NCBI GenBank assembly: GCA_046728115.1
Contig: JBKPDW010000154.1
Coordinates: 1 to 47,661 of the forward strand
Reading direction: 5' to 3'
Length of the DNA: 47,661 nucleotides
Origin: CAVSWN01 sp046728115
GTDB taxonomy: Bacteria; Acidobacteriota; Vicinamibacteria; Vicinamibacterales; CAVVIG01
In this document: piece after piece, positions 41,281 through 47,661 of the stretch
How the letters are laid out: every line of letters begins with the position of its first letter
Numbering within the stretch: position 1 is the stretch's first letter
Made by a program: the position numbers and the translations under genes
The notes under the pieces: generated by a model
Told to the model about the DNA's origin: nothing
The model's input: the letters and a program-made list of their open reading frames with translations, nothing else
Database searches by the model: none

Positions 41281-43205
41281 GAGGCGATGCGGTTGTGGTC
41301 CAGCCATGCATTGAGCGCAATGAGCGTCCACGGCCTGGACCAGCTCGTGCGACGATCACCGTCGAGGAAGGCTCGCCACAGATCCTCAACTGCGGCTCTG
41401 CGGAACAGCGGCCGGCCACCGAGGCCCTCGGAACCGAGGTTGTGTTCGCACAGCTCGCGGAGGTCTCGTTTCATCCACGCGGCGAACGGCAGCACGAATC
41501 CTTGTTTGGGCCGTCTGACCACTTCGGGCAGACGAACGCCAAGGCTGTCCACCAGCAGCGATTTTGGAGCGGCGCTCCGGTGTTTCGCCGAATCCGGCAA
41601 GCCCATCAGGTACTCGACCAGCTTATGATCCAGCAACGGCACGCGGATTTCGAGTGCATGCGCCATGCTCATCTGATCGGTGTCCCGGAGCAGGACGTCG
41701 TGCATGTACGTCCGCGCCTCGGCGTACGACACGAGCGACATCCGGCGGTTGGTCGCATCGCGTTCCACTGCGTGCTCCAGCAGCGCGATGTACGAATCGA
41801 TGCCGTTCGGCACCTGCGTCCGATCCAGCAGCTCGCCGCGCTGGACGGGCGAAAAGAGCTGGCGCATGACCGGAAACGCCTGCGGAAACGTGCCGTCGCA
41901 CTCGAGGAGCGCGGCTGTTTTGATCGATGCCACCGACGAACGTCCAATCGATCGAAGGGCGACAGCGGCCGCCCGCCGCGCAGGAAGCGACACCGGGCCC
42001 CAGGCGGGCGCAAGGCGAGCAAGACGATCCATCCTGCGAAACGATGGATACCCGCCGAAGAACTCGTCTCCGCCCAGCCCCGACAATGCGACCTTGACGC
42101 CGGCCGCGCGAACCGCCCGCGAGACGATGTACGTGTTGATGCCGTCGCCGCTGGGATGATCGACGCTCGCCAGCGCACCGGGCAGCTGCTCGAGCAGCTC
42201 CGCCTCTGCGAGCCTGATCTCCTGGTGATCGGTCTCGAACGCGTCAGCAACCGTTCGAGCGAAAGGCCCCTCGTCTACTGACGTGCCCGCGCAGGCTACC
42301 GTGTAGGTGTGTGGCGTTGCGCCAGCCCGCCGCACAAGCGCGACGAGCGCGCTCGAGTCGATGCCGCCTGACAGAAAGACGCCGACAGGAACGTCGCTCA
42401 CAAGGTGCAGCGACGCCGATTCGGCCAGCAGTTCGCTCACCCGGGCGCTCACCTGACCGGCGTCAGTCGCATCGACAGTCGCAGGAGTCTCGAGCAAGTG
42501 CCAGTACTGGCGGTCGACGCACGGGACGCCCGCCCTGAACACCGCGACGTGTCCGGGTTGCATCATCTCGATGTCGCGCACGAGCGTCTTCGGCGGAGCA
42601 ACCGTCTGATACGCGAGAAACTGATCGAGCGCCTCGAGGTCGAGTAGGCGCGGCACGAGGCCCGATGCCAGCAGCGCGCGGACTTCCGACGCGAACAGCA
42701 GGTACTTGCCGGTGCGGTGAAGGTAGAGCGGCTTGATGCCCAGCCGATCGCGCGCGAGCACGAGCGTGTTCGTGTGCCCGTTCCAGATCGCGAACGCAAA
42801 CATCCCACGCAGACGATCGACGACGCGATCGCGCCATTGTTCGTATCCGCGGAGGAGGACCTCGGTGTCCGAATCAGAATGAAAATGATGCCCAAGGCCC
42901 TCCAGCTCGCGGCGGAGCGCCTTGAAGTTGTACGTCTCGCCGTTGTAGCTGATCCAGACGGGAGCGTCCGGACTGCCCATCGGCTGCAGGGCGCGATCGC
43001 TCAGATCGATGATCGCGAGACGCCGATGGCCGAGCACCGTAATCGGCGCGGCCTCAGCTGCCGCGTCCCGACCGCTGCATTTCGTCACACCGCTGCCATC
43101 CGGACCGCGGTGCGCCAGCGCATCGGTCATCGCGCGAACCACCGACATGGGATCGATCCCGCTCGGAGGTTCATCCCAGAATACTGCGCCCGCGATACCA
43201 CACAT
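41277..43205 (-). CDS. asnB: Asparagine synthetase, glutamine-hydrolysing (AsnB type)
   Basis: The 642-residue protein begins M-C-G-I-A-G, keeping the glutaminase nucleophile Cys2, followed by SYNGETYNFKALRRELE and GMFAFAIWN, and has the synthetase P-loop SGGIDSSALVAL. It should transfer ammonia from glutamine to a carboxylate of aspartate or a related substrate with ATP. In glycan operons such enzymes often amidate a sugar uronate. It is intact, unlike the N-terminally divergent relative at 15823. Confidence 0.9.
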   Translation of the reverse strand: MCGIAGAVFWDEPPSGIDPMSVVRAMTDALAHRGPDGSGVTKCSGRDAAAEAAPITVLGHRRLAIIDLSDRALQPMGSPDAPVWISYNGETYNFKALRRELEGLGHHFHSDSDTEVLLRGYEQWRDRVVDRLRGMFAFAIWNGHTNTLVLARDRLGIKPLYLHRTGKYLLFASEVRALLASGLVPRLLDLEALDQFLAYQTVAPPKTLVRDIEMMQPGHVAVFRAGVPCVDRQYWHLLETPATVDATDAGQVSARVSELLAESASLHLVSDVPVGVFLSGGIDSSALVALVRRAGATPHTYTVACAGTSVDEGPFARTVADAFETDHQEIRLAEAELLEQLPGALASVDHPSGDGINTYIVSRAVRAAGVKVALSGLGGDEFFGGYPSFRRMDRLARLAPAWGPVSLPARRAAAVALRSIGRSSVASIKTAALLECDGTFPQAFPVMRQLFSPVQRGELLDRTQVPNGIDSYIALLEHAVERDATNRRMSLVSYAEARTYMHDVLLRDTDQMSMAHALEIRVPLLDHKLVEYLMGLPDSAKHRSAAPKSLLVDSLGVRLPEVVRRPKQGFVLPFAAWMKRDLRELCEHNLGSEGLGGRPLFRRAAVEDLWRAFLDGDRRTSWSRPWTLIALNAWLDHNRIAS

Positions 43206-43219
43206 ACAGTTGAGACAGG

Positions 43220-44425
43220 CTACGTCGTTCGAGAGCCGAGGCGATCGACTGCGGCATCGCCCGAGCGGACAGCCGCGCGGGACGCGCTGGTGATCACGTC
43301 CTGATAGAGCGTCACGATTCGATCGGCGACGGCCGGCCAGCGATACTGCTCCGCGAGCCCGCGGCCCTGTCGGCCGCGCCGTTCGCGTTCGGAGTGATCA
43401 TCCAGCACGCAAGACAAGCAATGGGTGAACACGTCCGGATCTCGCGAAACGACCCACCCCGCGTCTGCCGCGGCAATCTCCTGTGCGAGGTTCACACCCT
43501 CGCTGACGAGCACGGGAACGCCGCACGCCATTGCTTCCGCCACGGCGAGGCCGAAGTTTTCCTGATGCGATGGGAGCGCAAAAAGGCCGGCGCAGCGAAG
43601 GAGCCTCGTCTTGATGTCGCCGCTCACCCACCCGGTGAAGGAAATGAACCCGTTGGCCGGTCCCGACATTGCCAGCCGCCGCAGCACTGCGACGTACTGC
43701 GGATCGCCGTCACCCGCGATCACCAGCCGCCACCGGGAGCTGCTCTTGGCGTGTACGGCATGGAAGGCCTGAATCAGCAGATCGACACCTTTTTTCGCGT
43801 CCAGCCGGCCCATCGACAGCACGTACGGCTGACGCTGGCGGCTCGGTTCGTCCGCGAACAGCGAGTCGTCGACGCCAAGGGGAACCACGATGCCTTTCGG
43901 CAATGTCAGAGTGCTCTCCGCCAATCGCATTTCTTCGGCGGTCGTGTAGTGAATGGCAGCGGCGCCACTCAGCAACTTCTGGCCGCCGAGCCACAGCAGG
44001 GCCTTCTTGCGATGGCGCTTCCGCCCGAGGCTCCACGGATCGAGGGTCCCGAGCGGACGCACGATGTAGGGAACCTCGGCTGCCTGACACACGCGCCCCG
44101 CGACGAGGCATGCGTGGGAAAGGACCGCGTGAATGTGAACGATGTCGAACTCGTGCACATGGTCTCGAAGCCACACCTGCATGCCCGCCGCGTACTTGAT
44201 CGCTTCGTTCACGTGCCGCCTGAAGAAGATTACGGGCACGCCGCCATACAGCTGCATCGTGCCGGTTGCGACCGGCAATCGGCCTGAACCGTCGGCATCG
44301 GTGGTCGCCACCACGCTCGAGATGCCTTTGGCATCCAGTGCGCGACAGAGACCAAGGGTCACGGTGCTCGGGCCGCCGTACCGCGCGGCGATCGCCGGAA
44401 TCACGTGGAGGACGTTAGATAACAC
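43220..44425 (-). CDS. Family-4 glycosyltransferase
   Basis: The product is 401 residues from GTG 44425, which overlaps the previous stop by 11 bases; ATG 44476 is the other option. The N-terminal domain starts VLHVIPAIAARYGGPSTVTL, and the C-terminal donor domain shows PYVLSMGRLDAKKGVDLLIQAF, LVIAGDGDP and the E-x-x-x-x-E helix as ENFGLAVAEAMACGVPVLVSEG. This is a retaining GT4 glycosyltransferase of the cytosol. The sugar is unknown. Confidence 0.88.
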   Translation of the reverse strand: MLSNVLHVIPAIAARYGGPSTVTLGLCRALDAKGISSVVATTDADGSGRLPVATGTMQLYGGVPVIFFRRHVNEAIKYAAGMQVWLRDHVHEFDIVHIHAVLSHACLVAGRVCQAAEVPYIVRPLGTLDPWSLGRKRHRKKALLWLGGQKLLSGAAAIHYTTAEEMRLAESTLTLPKGIVVPLGVDDSLFADEPSRQRQPYVLSMGRLDAKKGVDLLIQAFHAVHAKSSSRWRLVIAGDGDPQYVAVLRRLAMSGPANGFISFTGWVSGDIKTRLLRCAGLFALPSHQENFGLAVAEAMACGVPVLVSEGVNLAQEIAAADAGWVVSRDPDVFTHCLSCVLDDHSERERRGRQGRGLAEQYRWPAVADRIVTLYQDVITSASRAAVRSGDAAVDRLGSRTT

Positions 44426-45536
44426 GACCGTTTGGAGCCGCGGCACTGGCAGCAGAAAATCGTTCGTACGCTCCAAACGGTGTCTGGAGCAGTCCCAACA
44501 TTCTCGTCTTGAACCGGTCGTAGGTAAATCGGCTCTGGTAACGGCGATACCCCTGATCGCCCATGCGGCGGCGCAGCTCTTGGTCGCGCAGGAGCTGAAC
44601 GATGCGCCCTGCCAGGTCCGGCACGTTGCCTTGATCGACCAGGAATCCCGTAATCCCTTCGTCGATCACCTCGCGCGCAGCATCGTGGATCGAGCCGATG
44701 CACGGAAGGCGATTGGCCATGGCCTCGAGGTACACGAGGCCGAGTCCTTCCCCCCGACTCGGCATGGCGAAGATATCCGCGCTGCGATAGAAGCCAGACA
44801 GCGTCTCCGGCGTCACGAAGCCCGGAAAGGTGACGGATGCCTCCAGGCCCATCGAAGCGGTTCTTGCCTGGAGCCGCGGCAGATCGTCACCGTCGCCGAC
44901 GAGGACGAGCTGCGCATCTGGAATCTGCGCGGTGACGGTGGGCCAGGCCTCAATCAACTGATCGTGGCCTTTGTAGCGTTCCGTCGTCAGCATCCGGCCG
45001 ACGATCAGGACCGTGCGCGGTCTGAGAGCAGGGGCGTCGGAGTCGGACGCCGTCGCCGTTTCCGCCTCCGGCAATGCGAGCGGGCAGACGACGATCGGAC
45101 CGACATCCGGATTGAGAGCCGCCACGCGTTCGGCCGTGAACCTGGAGATGGCGATTCGAAGTTCGGCCCCGACGAGCATCGAGCGCTCGATGGGGCTTAG
45201 CGGCTTCCACGCCTCTATGCCGTACAGGAAGACGGCGTACGGCCGACGGCACCACCGAGGCACAGCCGCCAGCGCCTTGGTGAGGGAGATGTGACCGAAG
45301 AAGATCCAGGAACATCCGCCCGGCATCTGCGAGGTCAGCGTCCGCAGGCCGAAGCCGACGCGCGCCGGAAGACCGGAATCGACTGAATGCTGCGCCTTGA
45401 TCGGATCGACCAGCTCGATGAGACGGCAATCGTCGCCCCATTCGTCCCGAAACACGCGCCAGAGCAGCCGGGAAGCGGCGGCGACTCCACCGCCGTGCGG
45501 CTGAAGCGTGATGGACGCGAGCGCCGGTCCGCTCAT
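44415..45536 (-). CDS. Family-4 glycosyltransferase
   Basis: The protein has 373 residues from ATG 45536, fixed by the ATGA overlap with the Wzy-like gene. The acceptor half includes LASITLQPHGGGVAAASRLL and the donor half TVLIVGRMLTTERYKGHDQL, LVLVGDGDDLPRL and the E-x-x-x-x-E loop as PSRGEGLGLVYLEAMANRLP. The much longer frame upstream to 46442 lies over the Wzy-like gene on the same strand and is a shadow. It should add a sugar to the growing lipid-linked unit. Confidence 0.9.
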   Translation of the reverse strand: MSGPALASITLQPHGGGVAAASRLLWRVFRDEWGDDCRLIELVDPIKAQHSVDSGLPARVGFGLRTLTSQMPGGCSWIFFGHISLTKALAAVPRWCRRPYAVFLYGIEAWKPLSPIERSMLVGAELRIAISRFTAERVAALNPDVGPIVVCPLALPEAETATASDSDAPALRPRTVLIVGRMLTTERYKGHDQLIEAWPTVTAQIPDAQLVLVGDGDDLPRLQARTASMGLEASVTFPGFVTPETLSGFYRSADIFAMPSRGEGLGLVYLEAMANRLPCIGSIHDAAREVIDEGITGFLVDQGNVPDLAGRIVQLLRDQELRRRMGDQGYRRYQSRFTYDRFKTRMLGLLQTPFGAYERFSAASAAAPNGRVI

Positions 45537-46909
45537 CGCATGACCTGCGACGCCGGCGACGTACCCGGCCACTGCCGCACCTGGGACGTGGTGGTGTGTC
45601 CGCCAAACTGCCTGACGAGGCGCTTGGCCAGCACGGCGACGATGAATGCCGCAGCCCAGGTCGACGTCAGCTCGACGAACGAGCCGCCGACGTTGAGCAA
45701 AGCCAGACCCGGCAAGTACCACAATGTGAAGTTGGCGACGTTGCCGCGACAGAGCCAGTAGTACGCAGAGCGATCGACCACGACAATGGCTGCGCCAATC
45801 AGGATGAATCCCACGATCACACCAAGCGTGCCGAAATTGACATAACACTCGAGGACCTGGCCGATGCCCACTGCGGTTTCCGAGCCGAAGACAAACCCGG
45901 TGTACGTCGAGACCAGGTCGCCGCTGCCGGCGACAACCGGCTTGTCCGGCCACAACGCGCGCGGCACGAAGCCCAACATGGCGTCCCATAACGTGGCCCC
46001 GCGCGCGTACGGCACCGCCTCGGACGTCAGCTGATTCACGGCGGCGCCGATCAGATAGTCCTGGTTGAGCCTCGACTCGATGCGATCGAGATGGTCGACG
46101 TTGTAGGGATCGAACGGTTCGGGACGCGTCACGGTCTCGGAGAAGGTGCTGAGCCGCGCGCTCATGTCGCCGCGTGCCCAGACGACCGCGCGAATGTCCT
46201 TGCGGTCGCGCATGTATGTCACGTATCCGGAGATGCCGATGTACGTGAGCAGCGTCGCAATCACGACCAGCTTCCATACTGGCCGGTAGAAGCTCGCGAA
46301 GAACGCGAACACGGTCACAGCTGCCGCGAAGCCGTAGCCGATGTAGCCCTGAGCGACGACCGTCAGCACAGGAAACATCAGCGTCAGCGCGATCCATCGC
46401 CACATTTCGGAGTGTCGATTGCCATGCCATCCGTTCCAGCATTTGAGGCAGACACCGACGACCATGAGCGTCGATCCCGTATTGACGAGGGCGTTGATGG
46501 TCGGAAGGCTGACTCCAACTCGAGTCAGCACCACATACATGACGAGGCCGGCCGTCAGATACCCGTTCAACAAGCGCTCAGGAACGATTTTCGCGACGGA
46601 CGACTCGCCGTTCGCCGCCCGGTCGTCGCGTCGAAGTCGCTTGAAGATGCTGGCGCCGCATTCGGCGCCCACGACGAGCGCGAAGGTCGCGAAGGTGCTC
46701 TGTCGTAAGCCTTCCGCCGTGAGGTCCGGAAATTTTCCCAGGTACCACGGCAGAAGCGTCAGCCCAGCAGTCAACCAATGGAGCGCGGCGAAACTGAGGA
46801 CATACGTGATCAGCAACCCAACGGTGCCTCTACGCCCGTGACGGAGGACCACAATGGCAGCCGCGGCCAGCCACACCCATACCCAGACTTCGACAGATGG
46901 TTCAAACAT
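45533..46909 (-). CDS. Wzy-like O-antigen polymerase
   Basis: The 458-residue membrane protein has about eleven helices and a large outer loop (about 245-330) with YLIGAAVNQLTSEAVPYARG and MLGFVPRALWPDKP, the features of Wzy/Wzx-associated EpsG-like polymerases. It would polymerise repeat units in the periplasm. The end ATGA links it to the downstream GT4 gene, and its start overlaps the last 8 bases of the truncated GT4 gene at the window edge. Confidence 0.8.
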   Translation of the reverse strand: MFEPSVEVWVWVWLAAAAIVVLRHGRRGTVGLLITYVLSFAALHWLTAGLTLLPWYLGKFPDLTAEGLRQSTFATFALVVGAECGASIFKRLRRDDRAANGESSVAKIVPERLLNGYLTAGLVMYVVLTRVGVSLPTINALVNTGSTLMVVGVCLKCWNGWHGNRHSEMWRWIALTLMFPVLTVVAQGYIGYGFAAAVTVFAFFASFYRPVWKLVVIATLLTYIGISGYVTYMRDRKDIRAVVWARGDMSARLSTFSETVTRPEPFDPYNVDHLDRIESRLNQDYLIGAAVNQLTSEAVPYARGATLWDAMLGFVPRALWPDKPVVAGSGDLVSTYTGFVFGSETAVGIGQVLECYVNFGTLGVIVGFILIGAAIVVVDRSAYYWLCRGNVANFTLWYLPGLALLNVGGSFVELTSTWAAAFIVAVLAKRLVRQFGGHTTTSQVRQWPGTSPASQVMR

Positions 46910-47661
46910 GCTGTGTCACGTACTCCATCGCCTGCAGCGTGCCGGCAACGGTGGCCGCGCACGTGTAGTGCGAAATCTTGGCGGCCACCGCGGCCTTGAT
47001 GCGCGTGCGATCGGCCCGCGCGCGCCGCGCCACGCCGGCAATCGCCTCCGTCAGCGCGTCCACGTTGCCGGCTGAAAAGGTGGCGCCAGTCTGCTCATCG
47101 ATCAGATCTTCGCGGCATCCCACCGCGTCGCTGACGATCGCGGGAAGCCCGCACGCCATCGCTTCGTTGACGACGAGGCCCCACGTCTCCCGGTCTGATG
47201 GCAGCACCAGACAGTCGCTTGCGGCGTAACAGGTTGCGATGGCCGTCTGATTGTGGAAGCCGAGAAACGCAACCGGCGCGCTCTTTTCGCGTGCCCGCTG
47301 CGCCAGCGCCTGTTCCAGCGGACCTGAACCGACGACGACCCCGCGGACGTCTTCGCCACTCTGATGCAGCCGGGCGACAACATCGAGGAAATCTCCAGGG
47401 CGCTTGAGCTCGATGAGCTTGCCCGCGAAGAGACAGACCATCGTGTTGTCGGTGGCCCCGATCCGGGCACGCAGCGCCGCGGCCGATCCATCGGATCGCG
47501 CCTCGGCCGCCGCAGCCGAGAACCGATCGTTGTCGACGAAATGCGGCGCGAAGAACAGCCGGGCCGTGTCGACCCTGTAATAACGGAGGTAGTCGTAATT
47601 GGCGCGGCCGACATACAAGTGCGCGTCAGCCCGCGACAACATCCACCGATAGGGCCAGTAC
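46902..47661 (-). CDS. Family-4 glycosyltransferase, 5' end beyond the window
   Basis: This gene runs off the right edge, so its start is unknown; an internal Met at 47642 (WPYRW before MLSRADAHLYVG) is not the start. The visible 250 residues hold the donor half: RANYDYLRYYRVDTARLFFAPHFVDND, FAGKLIELKRPGDFLDV, VVVGSGPLEQAL and SDRETWGLVVNEAMACGLPAIV with the E-x-x-x-x-x-x-E helix. It ends AMEYVTQHV. It is the most upstream operon gene seen. Confidence 0.88.
   Translation of the reverse strand, partial: YWPYRWMLSRADAHLYVGRANYDYLRYYRVDTARLFFAPHFVDNDRFSAAAAEARSDGSAAALRARIGATDNTMVCLFAGKLIELKRPGDFLDVVARLHQSGEDVRGVVVGSGPLEQALAQRAREKSAPVAFLGFHNQTAIATCYAASDCLVLPSDRETWGLVVNEAMACGLPAIVSDAVGCREDLIDEQTGATFSAGNVDALTEAIAGVARRARADRTRIKAAVAAKISHYTCAATVAGTLQAMEYVTQHV

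Noticed and set aside
45537..46442. Long upstream extension of the GT4 frame
   Set aside because: It lies over the Wzy-like gene; the ATGA overlap at 45536 fixes the real start.
1..47661. tRNA, rRNA, riboswitch or insertion-sequence features
   Set aside because: No clear T-loop/anticodon pattern, rRNA block, transposase or IS end was seen by eye; a covariance-model search was not possible.

Overview
The window is high-GC, densely coded chromosomal DNA from a bacterium. Gene content fits an acidobacterium of the Vicinamibacteria type: many two-component and c-di-GMP regulators, a long exopolysaccharide operon with carbamoyltransferase and GT-C enzymes, lasso-type RiPP genes, a CYCXC-type (seleno)protein and intergenic word-like repeats. 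The taxonomic call is an inference. I saw no rRNA, tRNA, IS element, prophage or CRISPR array.

Region 1 (1-15.5 kb) holds housekeeping and regulatory genes: a FabZ-like dehydratase, a 49-residue Lmo0937-type membrane peptide, an EamA transporter, a PCYCGC-motif protein interrupted by an in-frame TGA that is most simply read as selenocysteine, a PAS-kinase-receiver hybrid, a FliA/WhiG-type sigma factor, a stand-alone H-box protein with an excisionase-type HTH protein, a D-2-hydroxyacid dehydrogenase, an NtrC-type regulator, VanZ, a receiver-GAF-GGDEF protein, a HEAT-repeat protein followed by a degenerate family-2 glycosyltransferase and a small coupled ORF, a HAD-like protein, and a prolyl-hydroxylase-like dioxygenase.

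Region 2 (15.5-24.7 kb, with the exporter to 26.6 kb) is a lasso-type RiPP locus. The plus strand carries PqqD/RRE, an asparagine-synthetase-like cyclase, a 57-residue precursor with a W-x-x-P-x-L-x-x-x-G leader, and an HPr-kinase-like protein. Facing it on the minus strand are a second 2OG-Fe(II) dioxygenase, a B2 transglutaminase-like leader peptidase and an MBL-fold protein. A plus-strand GT-C membrane protein and a decayed gene fragment follow, then an NTP_transf_5 nucleotidyltransferase and an ABC exporter. The core lacks an acidic residue at the position expected from the usual leader/core boundary, so the product may not be a textbook lasso peptide.

Region 3 (23.6-47.7 kb) is an almost unbroken minus-strand polysaccharide operon. 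It runs from a GT4 enzyme cut by the right edge, through a Wzy-like protein, several glycosyltransferases, an asparagine synthetase, a methyltransferase, two GT-C membrane enzymes, a polyprenyl-P sugar transferase, a NodU/CmcH carbamoyltransferase, an epimerase, a geranylgeranyl-reductase-like flavoprotein, an O-antigen-ligase-like protein and another membrane protein, into the ABC exporter and nucleotidyltransferase. Most junctions are 4-bp ATGA/GTGA/TTGA overlaps, so the RiPP-associated exporter appears co-transcribed with the surface-glycan genes.
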